Assembly (NCBI RefSeq): GCF_900497805.2
Contig: NW_020954590.1
Location: 87,694,916-87,758,915 of the forward strand
Origin: Vombatus ursinus
Lineage: Eukaryota; Chordata; Mammalia; Diprotodontia; Vombatidae
Length of the DNA stretch: 64,000 nt
Reading direction: 5' to 3'
In this document: positions 13,063 to 24,380 of the stretch, piece after piece
Position numbering within the stretch: position 1 is the first letter of the stretch
Layout of the letters: each line of letters opens with the position of its first letter
Program-made: the position numbers and the translations under genes
The notes under the pieces: generated by a model
Told to the model about the DNA's origin: nothing
What the model saw: the letters and a program-made list of their open reading frames with translations, nothing else
The model's database searches: none

Positions 13063-13211
13063 GGCACCTAAGTGGAGCATTGGATAGAACACTGGCCCTG
13101 GAGTCAGGAGGACCTGAGTTCAAATCCAACCTCAGACACTTGCCACTTACTAGCTGTGTGACCCTGGGCAAGTCACTTAACCCCAATTGCCTTGCCAAAG
13201 TAAAATAAAAT
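13063..13211 (+). mobile_element. L1-mobilised tRNA SINE inserted into L2
   Basis: Head GGCACCTAAGTGGAGCATTG, box-B-like GAGTTCAAATCC, GGGCAAGTCACTTAACCCC and an A-rich tail. Flanked by AAATATTCTGTTTGG (13048-13062) and AAATATCCTGTTTGG (13212-13226), a 15-base duplication with one mismatch lying within L2 sequence. Confidence 0.92.
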
Positions 13212-13570
13212 AAATATCCTGTTTGGCATTTAAAGCCCTTCACTACCTGTCCCTTTCTTGCCTTTTTGGTCTTTATACACTTTACTCCTCACCAAGTATT
13301 ACATGGTCCAGCTATACTGGCCTACTTGATATTTCTCATACACTAGGCTTCGGCCCACATCTCAGTGCCTTTTCACTGACTGTCTTCAATGTTTCTAATG
13401 CTTTCCTTCTTTACCTCTGCCTCCTGGCTTCCCTGCCTGCCTTCCTGCAAAATTCAGTTGAAATTTGACATTCTACAAGATGCCTTTCCTGGTGTTATTC
13501 CCCTACTCTCTCCCCCATGATAGTGCTTTGCCTCTGATATATTAAGATATAAATATATCCTTTTGTGATA

Positions 13571-13619
13571 TGTATATATATGTACGTGTGTACACACACA
13601 CACACACACATAAATGTAT

Positions 13620-13657
<38 letters not shown>
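13571..13657. repeat. Paired (AC)n and (GT)n dinucleotide repeats
   Basis: About 10 AC units (13591-13610) are followed after some 10 bases by about 17 GT units (13621-13655), with TATATATGTACGTGTG in front. The two tracts are reverse complements of each other, so the region can fold back. It produces spurious Thr-His frames. Confidence 0.95.
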
Positions 13658-13659
<2 letters not shown>

Positions 13660-14059
13660 TTTAATGTTATCTCACCCATTAGAATTGTGAACTCTGAGAA
13701 CAGGGGCTGTGTTTTTGCCTTTCTTTGTAACCTCAGCCAGTGCCTGCCACATAATGAGTGCTTAATAAATACTTGTTGACTGACTGACTGTAAAATCAAC
13801 ATGGGACCAACTCAAATATATGTATTTTGCTCTCTGCCCCACTGCATAAAAAGGTAGTAGTTGCTTTGTTTTGATTGAGAGTAAGTGAAACAACTTAGAT
13901 AAAACCCAAGAAAAAAGCTATATTCCAAAAATAAAGCCTTTCCCACTCCAGTGATTTAGTAATGCCCTTTCATAAAAGGTATTGGGGTTAATTTTTTTTT
14001 AAAGTACATTATTTCCTAACAATGTGATTCCAGCATCAACACAGTTTTGCCAAACAACA

Positions 14060-14195
14060 ACAAATTGTGAGTTTCGTGAGGACAGAGACTCTCTTTTGCC
14101 TCTTTTTGTATCTTCAGCACTTAGCATGGTGTCTGGCACATAGTATTCAGTATGGGTGCTTTAAAAAATTTTTACTAATTGGTTGACTGATTTTA
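14060..14195 (+). mobile_element. L2 LINE 3' end fragment
   Basis: AATTGTGAGTTTCGTGAGGA, TATCTTCAGCACTTAGCATG and TGGTTGACTGA follow the L2 3' end layout. Confidence 0.7.
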
Positions 14196-14639
14196 TTTGC
14201 TTGTTCACAAGCAGATGTTCTGAGATTTGGTGGCTTCTAGCACCTACACTACACAAAACTGAGCTAGAATAGTTATATTATAGCAGAGAAAGTTTTTCTT
14301 TCAAACAAAATTTGTATACAAACCAAGATTTTATAATGCACATTTTACTCTGCACTTTGGCAATGTCAATCCAGAATGATAGAAAATATGTCTATAAGAG
14401 CAGAAGTTAACCTGAACTACTATACATTTGGATTTCCCCATTTTCTTAAGGAAAAAGTAAAATCATCTTCCATTATGGTAGTTAATTTGAAATTCTCTTC
14501 AGAACAAATATGGAAACAAGTTTAAGAACTTTCTTTCCATTTAAATTTATATGGAAAGAGTTTTGTTATTCTAGGTTCTGTACTTTTGTGAATGCTGTAT
14601 ACACTTCCTGCCCAGAATGCTCTCCTCCAAATTATGGTA

Positions 14640-14800
14640 GAGTAGCACAGTTTGATACAGGGATTACAACATTAGACCATGAGTCAGAAAATCTAAGTTC
14701 CAGTCCTGTCTGGTAGTATCAGTTGTGTGAAGTTAAGCCATCACTTCATTTTGTTGAGCTTCAATTTCTTCATCTGGAAAATAGAGACAGCAATAGGCTA
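14640..14800 (+). mobile_element. Diverged tRNA-derived SINE
   Basis: Weak head, then CATGAGTCAGAAAATCTAAG with box-B-like AGTTCCAGTCC, GAAGTTAAGCCATCACTTC and TTTCTTCATCTGGAAAATAG. Confidence 0.5.
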
Positions 14801-14855
14801 TTCCTGATAGAAAGTGCACAGTATCCTAAGACTCTTCTCAACAATCTTTACAGTT

Positions 14856-14995
14856 TTGCACAATCTGTGGCCCATAGGCACCCCAAAGGATTTCAGGAGG
14901 TTTTGAAAAATGCAGAGGATGTTTTCCTCTACATTTCTCATATGCCACTCAAAATCTTTTGGCGTGCCACAGTTGTGCAGGCCTGGTCTAGACTG
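14856..14995. mobile_element. Possible non-autonomous hAT-like DNA element
   Basis: CTGTGGCCCATAGGCACCCC and GTGCCACAGTTGTGCAGGCC resemble the GGCCC-rich short hAT-type repeats of mammals. Terminal inverted repeats and an 8-base duplication are not clear. Confidence 0.3.
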
Positions 14996-15002
14996 ATCAC
15001 AA

Positions 15003-15110
15003 GTCTATATACTAATATATACTAATACATGTTAGCATAGTATTAGTATGTTATACTAATTTATATACTAATATATAATTAGTATATTATACTAATCACT
15101 TACTCTAGTA
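15003..15110. repeat. AT-rich palindromic cluster of ACTAAT/ATTAGT units
   Basis: Repeated TATACTAAT and its complement ATTAGTATA alternate over about 100 bases, giving several overlapping inverted repeats. Confidence 0.8.
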
Positions 15111-15488
15111 CATCCAAATACAATTTATACATTATCATGTATTCCAACAGTTTCATATTTGTCTCATATTTGTTACAAGTTCAAGAGCAAAGATAATAGC
15201 CATTTCTTTTGTTTCTCCTTTCCCCTCCCCCTGCTCACATGATACACAAAGTGGTAGAAATATTTCATTACTCCAATCCTAGCCAAAAAGATTTCACATT
15301 AGACTCCTAATTTTAAAAAAAATTTTTGATTTACTCTCACATCCCATATATTTCAATGAAATAATGTCTTATCTTCTCTCTTAAGCAAATGTCTGTAGAT
15401 AAGCAAAACTCAGCTTCAAAAACGTATTTTCCGTATAAAAAAGGAAATTTCAATTGTCCAAAAAAGCTCTGAAAAAGAAAATGTTACT

Positions 15489-16092
15489 ATACACTCAATT
15501 GGGTATGGAAATCTACCTAACCCTACAGGATAACAGGGTGGAAGGGGACAAGAGGGGGAAATGATAGAAGGGTGGCCAGATTGGGGGAGGGGGTAATCAG
15601 AAGCAAATACTTCTGAGGAGGGACAGGGCCAAAAGTGAGAATAGAATAAACAGGGGGTGGGACAGGATGAAGGGAAATACAGTTAGTTTTTCACAACATG
15701 ACTACTATTGAAGTATTTTGCATGACTACATTTGTATAACCTTTATCGAGTTGCTTGCCTTCTCAATGAGGGTGGGTGGGGAGGGAGGAAGGGAGAGAAT
15801 TTGGAACCCAAAGTTTTAAAAACAAATGTTAAAAATTGTTTTTACATGCAACTGGGAAACGAGATATACAGGCAATGGGATATAGAAATCTATCCTACCC
15901 TACAAGAAAATAGAAGGGGAAGGGGATAAGAGAAGAAGGGTGACAGAAGGGAGGGCAGATTAGGAGAAGGGGTATTCAGAATGCATGCCATCTTGGGGTG
16001 GGAGTTGGGGAGAGATATGGAGAAAATATGGAACTCAAAATCTTGGAGTGAATGTTGAAAACTAAAAATAAATATTTAAATTAAAAAAAAAA
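15489..16092 (+). mobile_element. HAL1-type (ORF1-only L1) 3' end, 5'-truncated
   Basis: Nearly collinear with 48970-49560 of the larger HAL1-like element. It starts at ACACTCAATTGGGTATGGA and carries two successive L1-like 3' ends, one at about 15700-15850 and one at about 15960-16080, each with GGAAC(C/T)CAAA and TGTTGAAAA/TGTTAAAAA motifs. It ends in poly(A). A perfect 17-base duplication, AAAAAGAAAATGTTACT, flanks it (15472-15488 and 16093-16109). Confidence 0.88.
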
Positions 16093-16161
16093 AAAAAGAA
16101 AATGTTACTCCATAATTGACATTATTTTTTGCAGTTCTCATTGTGAACTTGTATGACTCAC

Positions 16162-16416
16162 AAGGCAGTGAGGTGGTGCAGTAGATAGAGTGCCAGACCT
16201 GGAGTCAGGAAGACTCATCTTCTAGAGCTCAAATTGGGCCTCAGAAACTTACTAGCTGTGTGACCCTAGGAAAATCACTTAACCCTGTTTGCCTCAGTTT
16301 CCTCATCTGTAAAATGAGCTGGAGAAGGAAATGGCAAATCACTACAGAATCTCTACCAAGAAACCCCAAATGAGGTCATGAAGAGTCAGACACGACTGAA
16401 AAGAAATGAACAACAA
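16162..16416 (+). mobile_element. Mar-1-like SINE with RTE-type tail
   Basis: Head AAGGCAGTGAGGTGGTGCAG, box-B-like GCTCAAATTGGG, CTCATCTGTAAAATGAGCTG, then the Bov-B/RTE-like end with AGTCAGACACGACTGAAAAG and GAACAACAA. Confidence 0.9.
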
Positions 16417-17501
16417 ATTTTAATCATTCATTTAAATGTTATTCTCTTTCTATTAGAGTTTGTACCTAATGATATCTACACAGTAACTATCTTACCAAAT
16501 TAAAATTTAGTGCATATGATTTGACAAAGAAAATTCATCTTGCAAAATCTTGCTAAAAATATGCTTTCCTTTCCCCTAGTTTGGACCATCTTGGAATATC
16601 CACATACATAACGAATACAAGTATCACTAAAGTCTCTTCCGAGTGTGAGATTCAATTATTTTAAATGGTTATTAATATCAATGTGCAGCTTTTAGAAGTA
16701 TTGGTAAAAAAAAGAAATTGAAACATTAAGTTATTATATTTAAGATGCACAAAACACAGTCTTTATTTGCTTCTATATTTCTCCCCTTTGACTACTGTTT
16801 ACTCCCAATTGAGAAGAAATGCCCTATGTTCACCATAATCACAAGAGTGTCATTTTTATATTCTCTTACAATCAGTGTTAAAATACTCATGGGAGAAAAA
16901 AAAATAAGGAACTGTATAAGTACAAGTAATATTGTAATAAAATAGTAAAATATTCAAACCCCCAAAATTCAAACTCAGGTAAGTTTTACTAAAATGTATC
17001 ATGTCTACATATTAGCCAAAAATTCTTTCTAGGCTAAAGTAATTTTAATATCACAACAGTCTCCAATTCTTTATTTTATTGAGTTTCCAATTGAGACTCA
17101 AATCTCAATTACATAGTTTCTGTAATCACCAGATAATACAATTTAATGAATACTAATTTTTTTTATTAAAATATAATTAGTTTCATGTAAGGGATCACTG
17201 TTTTTTTAAATGCCACTCTAGATCCCATTCAATCACATGCAAGTAAGTATAATCTCTGTGTGACCAACAGAAAACCAAGAAGAGAATACTATTAGTGTTC
17301 ATGCATAAAATGCACATATTAACTGATGTGTCATTTTTTTCTATATGCATCTATTCAAAAATGTTTCAGGCATCTTGAAAAACAGACATAGAGGACAAAT
17401 CATTCTTTCCCTTTTGGACAAATAAATCCAGCACTGATATATAAAAAACCCCAAGATTGGCTTATCTGCATTTCAGCAGCTTTAAGATTCTATTTGTTGT
17501 T

Positions 17502-17755
17502 ACAATAACAACAATAAAATATTATATAGCACTTTAAGGTTTGCAAAGTGCTTTACACTTTGAGGTCATTTGATTCTCACAACAGCCCTGTGAGGTAGGA
17601 GCTATTATGATCTTCATTTTTCATATTAGGAAACTATGACTTAGAGAGGTTAAATGACTTATTCAGGGTTATACAGCTGATAAGTGGTAAAGGCAGGATT
17701 TGAATTCAGACCTTCCTGATTTCAAGTCCAGCATTTTATCTACTGTACCATCTAC
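17502..17755 (-). mobile_element. CORE-SINE (MIR-like)
   Basis: In reverse orientation: AGCACTTTAAGGTTTGCAAA, TTCTCACAACAGCCCTGTGA, AGGTTAAATGACTTATTCAG and GGATTTGAATTCAGACC. Ends within 80 bases of PDE7A exon 2. Confidence 0.85.
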
Positions 17756-17800
17756 CATATTTTTGTATTTTTCCTAAACACAACCTCAAATCACACTTTA

Positions 17801-17920
<120 letters not shown>

Positions 17921-18089
17921 TTAATACACATTAATACACATATCAGAATTTAGCATGTATATGAAACAATGGGATGGTGCTGTTATTGTTTAGGAAATTG
18001 ATAAGAATATAGTGGATTCAGGTCAATATGTTTCTGTTGATAGGAACAGTATTGAAGATTATTTGGAGAAACTTCAAGGTAGTTTCTTT

Positions 18090-18310
18090 TTGTATCTTCA
18101 ACTCAAAAAATACTTATTAAGTTCCTATTATGTATAAGGAATTATACACATTCTAGAAAAAACAAAAGAGAGGAAGGGAGGAAGAGAAGGAAGAAAGAAG
18201 GAAAAGGGGAAGGGAGAGAGAGAGAGGAGGAGGAGACAATATAATCCCTGTACCTTCAAGTTTATGATCTATCAAGGAGGATGGAACATGTATAATAAAC
18301 TGATCTAAGG
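18090..18310 (-). mobile_element. L2 3' end, antisense, with internal purine-rich repeat
   Basis: AAATACTTATTAAGTTCCTA and TTATGTATAAGGAATTATAC resemble an antisense L2 terminus. A GGAA/GAGA-rich purine run at 18165-18235 interrupts it before CCCTGTACCTTCAAGTTTAT. Confidence 0.5.
18165..18235. repeat. Purine-rich (GGAA/GA)n low-complexity tract
   Basis: About 70 bases almost without pyrimidines on the plus strand, mainly GGAAG and AGAG units. Confidence 0.9.
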
Positions 18311-18499
18311 GGAGATACAAAAATGTATAAGCCTTATTTTCAAGAGTTTATAATGGAGACAAGCACATGAAAAGTAAAAAAAAAATTAATACAAAATAAT
18401 ATATGGTTAAATGAGTAACAAAGTATGGCAAGGGTTGTCAGGAAAGTCCCCACTGAGAAGAAGGATTTAGAGAAACATCATGAAGCCTGCTATATCAGA

Positions 18500-18672
18500 T
18501 GACCTGGCTAAACCGGAATACAAATTATTCTACTTATTTATTTAAACCTGAGCATATCTAAATCTTAATTTCTTCATCTATGAGAGTAATTATTACACCA
18601 TTTACTTCATAGCACTGTTACAAGGAAGATGCTATATAAATTTTAAAGAGCTATAAAAAATAGTTATTATGA
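18500..18672 (+). mobile_element. CORE-SINE remnant
   Basis: TTCTTCATCTATGAGAGTAA, CATAGCACTGTTACAAGGAA and GCTATATAAATTTTAAAGAG keep the 3' half order of MIR-like SINEs. Confidence 0.5.
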
Positions 18673-19124
18673 ATAAAATGAGCATGGAAGGATGAGCAAC
18701 ATTTAGGAGAGCAGCTTAGTTAGGTATAACAGAAAATAAAGAGAAATATACAAGACATGTTTGAGGACAGCAAAACAGCCTAAACCAAAAGTTAGGCTTT
18801 TGGTCAGGTTGAAAAGGAACTTAAATGTGACAATAAGGATTAAACCTGTAAGCAACACGTTAAATTTGTTGAGTTATTTTTAGTAAGGGGATAATATATT
18901 TCTTTTAAATTCTTCTTGTACTAAAGTAAAACCTTACCAAATAATTAATTTGGACAACATACAGTCTAATTGATTAAAAGTCTAAAACACCCTTTTTTTA
19001 AAAAAAAGTACAATTTTATTACTTAACCTATATTAGGAAGACAGTTACCAAGTCTTTCAGAAAATCTACTTTAGCCATTTAGAAAAAATATACTATGTCC
19101 ATTGAATGTAAACATAAAACTTAT

Positions 19125-19345
19125 TTCAAATTACGTTTTCAAGTTTACAAAGTGCTTTCTTTATTATAACCCTGAGAAACATGCAATTCAAGTTCCCATT
19201 CACATTTTGTGAACCAGAAAGCTGAGCCTCAACGAAGTTCAGTGAGCTGTGCATGATCATCCCGCACTAATAAGTGCCTGAAGCGTGACAGCCGATCAGC
19301 TCTGCTGTCTCCAACTCTGGTAGCACTCTTTCCATTATGCCTCGC
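19125..19345 (-). mobile_element. CORE-SINE (MIR-like), diverged
   Basis: Antisense order AAGTTTACAAAGTGCTTTCT, AACCAGAAAGCTGAGCCTCA, CACTAATAAGTGCCTGAAGC and a GTAGCACTCTTTCCATTATG end. Confidence 0.55.
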
Positions 19346-19884
19346 TCCCTCTCCAACAAATTTTTAAAAACACAATACTTAATTTTCTGAAGATGTGACG
19401 GTTTTTTTCTTCTAAAGAAAGCTAAAATTTAATTATTTACATGGATTTCATTATGATTTATTTACCCAGCAAAACGTTTTCATTATACTTCAATGGCTCT
19501 GTGATATCAGTGACGGTGCTCCTTCAAATGATGCAGAACATATTTCATCAATCACCTCATCTTACATAACACTTGCCTATGTCCCCTGTAAATTCTCAAC
19601 AGGGAGTCAAACCAATGTATCACAGCCCTTCTTCAAGTTATGCTAAGAATGGAGCACATGGGCTATCCAGTAACTTACTCCTTGTTCTCAATATTAGTAA
19701 ATACAATGCCCAGCATAGTAGTTGCTTATTACTTGCATTGATCGCACAAAGGCATTCTTTATCCATTTTTTTTCTTCTGTGTGGACAGTTCAATTGAACT
19801 CCTTTGAAAAATTATAGGTATATAAGCCTCATGAGGGAGGCTCTGCAAACTTCCAGAACTTGATTTAATCAGCACAATAAACTC

Positions 19885-20330
19885 CAACGGCTCCCTATTA
19901 TTTCCATTGTCAATTATGAAATTCTGGGACATTTAAAGCTATCATAAACTGACCCCTTCTTTCTTTTCTAATCTTGCTCCACTTGACTTTCCTCTACACT
20001 CTATGACACAAGTACATGGTCTGCTAACTATTTTTTGCACACCATACTTTATCTCCTGACTTTGCATCTTTGCACTGGCTGTCCCCCATGCCTGCAATAC
20101 TTTCCCTCTGGACCACTGCCTCCTCATTTCTCTACCACCCTTCAAGATTCATCTCAGATCCTATCTTCTACAAGAGGCCTTTCCCAGTCCCTATCTCTCC
20201 TCACCTCTAAGATTACAAACCAGCTACTGAATGTAGATAGTTTACATTTTTCTTTGTAACCCCAGTGCTTACCAGAGTGCCTAACACATATAAACACTTA
20301 ATAAATGCTTGGGGACTAATGACTGACATC
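19885..20330 (+). mobile_element. L2 LINE 3' portion
   Basis: AACGGCTCCCTATTATTTCC, CATCTTTGCACTGGCTGTCC, TCTTCTACAAGAGGCCTTTC and ACACTTAATAAATGCTTGG appear in L2 order and end at the L2 3' terminus. Confidence 0.8.
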
Positions 20331-20334
20331 TGTA

Positions 20335-21090
20335 AACAACATTTGGAGGACCTCATTATCTAGGGAATTCTTATTCTATTTGCATAGGATATCATAAAGG
20401 TGGCAAATACTTTTGGCAAGCATTTATCTCCCTGTCTTATAAACTGATTGGTGTTAATCAGAAGTTAATAGCTATATACATATTTATATTTTAAAAGAAA
20501 TTTTGTGTGATTTTTTTTTTAAAAAAGCAAATTCATGGAAGATAACTTTAATTTAGAGGATAGTGGTGTGATGAATAGAGCACTGGGCTTGGAATCATGA
20601 AAACCTGAGTTCAAATCTGACCTTAGACAGTTAAAAATTATGTGACCCTGGGCAAGTAATTTAACCTCGCTGTCTCAGTTTCCTCATCTGTAAAATAAAG
20701 ATAATAATAGCACCTACCTCACAGGGTTGTTATGAGGATCAAATGAGGTTGACAACGTGAAATACTCTGCAAATATTAAAGAGCTATATAAATGATATCT
20801 ATTATTATAAGATGGCTTTTTTTTCCTTTACTGAACCAAATATATTTCAACAGTTGTACAATAAGTGCAGGAGGATCTCGTTCTCTACACAATTGTGGTG
20901 ATATGGTTTGCCATCAATATTGCTTATTAAATGCTACCTATTCTTTCTTATACCTTCGTTGAGGATGCCTTCAATGTGTGTATATATTATTCTCATTAAA
21001 ACTTTATAGTGCAGAGAAAGGAAGCATATAAGTTAATAGTCTCTAATATTCTCTTGGTCACTTTTGGAGGGTACAATAAAATCCAAGTCC
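20335..21090 (-). mobile_element. RTE-type LINE fragment
   Basis: The part 20370-20480 (GATATCATAAAGGTGGCAAA) matches by eye the copy near 39.82 kb, and 20920-21000 (TTGAGGATGCCTTCAATGTG) matches near 40.16 kb. The RTE assignment rests on translated motifs in the 51.5-53.1 kb relative. A CORE-SINE splits it. Confidence 0.5.
20562..20812 (+). mobile_element. CORE-SINE (MIR-like) inserted in RTE fragment
   Basis: GATGAATAGAGCACTGGGCT, GAGTTCAAATCTGACC, CTGGGCAAGTAATTTAACC, CTCATCTGTAAAATAAAG, GGGTTGTTATGAGGATCAAA and a TATCTATTATTAT tail: a full-length copy. Confidence 0.88.
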
Positions 21091-21099
21091 CCACCCCCC

Positions 21100-21860
21100 A
21101 AATATTTGGTATTCTTTCTTCTTTTATATGACCTATAAATCAATCACATTCACAGCATTATTCTTCATTCTCCTCCCCATGTCCAGTTTTGTGTTGAAGT
21201 CAAAGTATTCAAATATATACAATGTGCATACACCCTCAATATTAAGTTTACATATTGATTTGAATCATATATGTAACAAGCATAAATATATGCTTATTTA
21301 CTCTTGAAAGTGGAATTGCATTCCTCATTGAATTCTCTACCCTCATCCTCGGCAATAAATGTTGGACTACAAACTGCAATTATTTTCATAGTACTCCTCC
21401 AGTAAATGTCAATCATGAAAGTATTCTGGTTTCATTTATGATAAGAATGCAGAGATTGATATGATTTAGTTCCTCTGGCATTATTACTTTTATTTAATCC
21501 CTGGAAAATTCTCTCCTGTTGACAATGTCAACAATTAAGGTAATATTTGTCTATGCTGTAGAGAAGGTGTGATTCTTTACGCCCTCTGTCCACTTTCTGC
21601 CACAGTCACTAGTACAGTGGAAGGCACCTCACGGGCCTCAGGGCCACTTTAAACTCTTTACTGCTGGATTGTAACAGCCAAAGAATTCATCACCACACTG
21701 AGTAGATTGGTCCTCAGAAAGCAGACAGCACGTTTTGGAGACTTTCCAACAGGGCATAACTTGTCAGACCCTGAGTGCAGTTTCTGAGGACCCAGGATCA
21801 CCTTCCATACAATGAAGACTGGAGTATGGCTTGGTGAAAAGCAGTTTAGCAGAAAGAAAA
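21100..21860. other. Unassigned intronic sequence
   Basis: About 760 bases without a recognised repeat. A 79-codon minus-strand frame at 21658-21897 has no recognisable family and overlaps a SINE fragment at its start, so I do not call it a gene. Confidence 0.4.
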
Positions 21861-21970
21861 GGACAACAGATTTAAAGTCAGGAAGACCTTGGTTCAAACC
21901 CTATCTTTGACACTTATTAGTTATATATGATCACAGCCAAGTTGCTTTCTATTAGTCCGTTTCCTAGTTT
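21860..21970 (+). mobile_element. SINE fragment
   Basis: AAAGTCAGGAAGACCTTGGT, box-B-like GGTTCAAACCC, CACTTATTAGTTATATATG and GCCAAGTTGCTTTC. Confidence 0.55.
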
Positions 21971-21984
21971 GACAGATTTAAAAC

Positions 21985-22142
21985 ATGAAAGGAACTCAAA
22001 GACCATCTATTCCAACCTCATTTTACAGATGAGGAAACCAAGGTTCAAGTTAGTGACTTGTCTAGAGTCACAAAGGTGGTAAATAGCAGAACTGACATCC
22101 AAACCAAGGTTCCCTGCCTACAAAGTCAGTGCTCTTGCCACT
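21985..22142 (-). mobile_element. MIR-like SINE, antisense
   Basis: CATTTTACAGATGAGGAAAC, GTGACTTGTCTAGAGTCACA and CAGTGCTCTTGCCACTGAA in MIR-antisense order. Confidence 0.75.
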
Positions 22143-22169
22143 GAAACTAGTTTGAAATCCACCTAATTG

Positions 22170-22405
22170 TACACTCCTGTCTAGTCCACATCTCCATCCT
22201 GCCCACAAGGATATCATGAGACTTTTTCAATGGCTTGATGAAATTCAGGTCTGTTGCACTGAAATCTAACCTATCAGTCTAACCTTTTCAAAGGAAATAA
22301 GCTAAGTCTGGCATGACCTAGTCTTAACTAACCTGCTACAGCTTCTCAAGCATCACCATTTTCCTTTCTAAATGCTCACAAACTATTCCTTTGACACCAC
22401 ATTTT
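22170..22405 (-). mobile_element. L3/CR1 LINE fragment
   Basis: GATATCATGAGACTTTTTCA, GATGAAATTCAGGTCTGTTG, CTGGCATGACCTAGTCTTAA and TTTCTAAATGCTCACAAACT follow the antisense L3 consensus closely. Confidence 0.75.
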
Positions 22406-22499
22406 AGAATTTGACATTACATTAATTTATAAAACTTTAATTCTAAACTTTGAATTAAAATAATCTGAAGAAAAATACATGGCTGTGTAAAAACAGCAT

Positions 22500-22665
22500 T
22501 GGCTTATGCAAGAACAAAGAGACTCGAGTCTTCTTCCTGGCTCTGGAAATAGATTAGCTATGACCACCAGTTCAAGTCACAAACTCTTCATGTTTTAGTT
22601 TCCTTATCTACAAAATTAAGATATGAGACCATGTAACTTCTAGATACCTTCCCATCTTTAAAAGA
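22500..22665 (+). mobile_element. Diverged tRNA-derived SINE
   Basis: GACTCGAGTCTTCTTCCTGG, TTCAAGTCACAAACTCTTC and TTTCCTTATCTACAAAATTA keep SINE order; weak. Confidence 0.4.
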
Positions 22666-23450
22666 ATACAATTTCCACATCTTCTATAAATTATATATAC
22701 AATTCTGTATTCTGTGCAAATAAAATTATATTCTAAAACTACATAACAATTCTTTTTAAGTTTATGTATGTCTAAGCAGACCACTTTTTGGTGCTTATAA
22801 ATTGTAACTAAAATTGATCCCACTTCAAAATAGAGGTTCATATGCTGACAAATAAGATACAGTATGGGGGGCCAACCAGTCTTTTTCTATGGACTAGTAT
22901 TCTTTCTGGTTTGATTTTGAAAATCAATGGTCAAATTGAAGTGTGTTCTGTTCTTCATGATGAACTTAATAAAATGACTTTTCCCACTTAATATACTTTT
23001 TATTACATATTTTGAAAGTCTAAAAAGGCTTGAGATAAAATATGCCTGTTACCTAGCATAAGTGTGCTTACTTTCTACAATTTCCATAGCTAATGTGTTC
23101 AATTTGAAAGTTAAAAAATTCTATTTCTTTTAGGTCTCCAAGTAAAAGAATTTCTTTCTGTCAAATTAAGCTAAAAAAGAAAAACATAAATTTATGTACT
23201 ATAACCATATTGGTTAAAAATGATCAATTTCCTTATTAATTTAAATCTACTAAAAATCCACAAGAGAATCCTACAGGTATGTTTCCTGGTAAATTTGAGT
23301 TAATTTATTCTCAAGCAAAAAACCTGGCATCAATTGGTGCTAAAAAGCACTGACTGACAAGAGGTTCCCCCACCCCTCACCCTGTGCTTCCTGTTTAACC
23401 TGCAGAAAATGAATAGGTCATACAACTCAATTTAATAATACCATTATAGG

Positions 23451-24380
23451 TCATATGAAGAAATGCTCTAAATCATGACTGATTAAATTAAATTAACTCT
23501 GAGGTACCAACACTCAACTAACTAGACTGGCTAATATGACAGAAAAGGAAACTGATAAATGTTGGAAAAGATGTGGTAAAATTGGGACACTAATGTATGG
23601 TTGGTGGTGTTTTGAACTGATCCAACCGTTCTGGAGAATTTGGAACTATGCCCAAAGGGCAATCAAACTGTGCATACCCTTTGATCCAGCAATACCACCA
23701 CCAGGTCTGTATCCCAAAGAGATCATAAAAAAGGGAAAAGGACCCACAGGTACAAAAATATTTCTAGCAGCTCTTTTTGTAGTGGCAAAGAATTGGAAAA
23801 TGAGGGGATGCCCATCAATTGGGGAATGGCTGAACAACCTGTGGTATATGAATGTAATCCAATGCTATCGTCCTATAAAAAATGATGAGCAGGTGGATTT
23901 CGGAAAGACTTACATGAATTGATGCCGAGTGAAGTGAGCAAAACCAGGGGAACATTACACACATTAATAGTAACACTGTGCAATGATCCACTATGACTGA
24001 CTTGGCTCTTCTCAGTAAAACAATGATCCAAGACAACTCCAGAAGACTCATGATGGAGAATGCTGTCCACATCCAGAAAAGGAAATATGGAGTCTGAATG
24101 CAGATGGAAGCACACTGTTTTCACTTTTTTGTTAGGGGAGGGGTTGTGGTTTTTCCCTTTTGTTCTGTTTTTTCTTTCACAATGTGACTAATGTAGAAAT
24201 ATGTTTCCATGATTGCACATTTATAGACTATATCATCAGACTGCTTGCTCTCTTGGGGAGGAAGGGAGAAAAATATGGAACTCAAAATCTTATAAAAATG
24301 AATGTTGAAAACTACATGTAATTGAAAAAAATAAAATACTATTAAAAAAAAAACAGACAAACACAAAACCAGGGGAAAAA
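23451..24380 (+). mobile_element. L1 LINE, 5'-truncated: ORF2 C-terminus and 3' UTR
   Basis: The frame at 23536-23922 encodes an ORF2 C-terminus (MTEKETDKCWKRCGKIGTL, IPFDPAIPPPGLYPKEI, FLAALFVVAKNWKMRGC). The 3' UTR and poly(A) follow. A duplication with one mismatch flanks it: ATACCATTATAGG at 23438-23450, ATATCATTATAGG at 24381-24393. Confidence 0.93.

Larger units (their letters stand above)
12100..13794 (+). mobile_element. Long L2 LINE copy
   Basis: In order: an RT-region remnant (TCTAGGTTTTCGTGACACCG, GACCCCAGGGTTTGTCCTGG), ATCTCAAACTCAACATGTC, and the C-terminal part with TCCAGTTGCTACCTATAATC. The 3' end reads TGCTTAATAAATACTTGTTG. The frame is thoroughly broken. It is interrupted by a SINE (13063-13211) and carries a dinucleotide tract (13571-13657). 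Confidence 0.8.

Noticed and set aside
13063-13211. SINE heads as functional tRNA genes
   Set aside because: A- and B-box-like sequence is present but no cloverleaf or acceptor stem; they are dispersed SINEs with poly(A) or RTE-type tails.
13542-13802. Overlapping frames of Thr-His and Val-Cys repeats on both strands
   Set aside because: Translation of the (AC)n/(GT)n tracts inside an L2; not coding.
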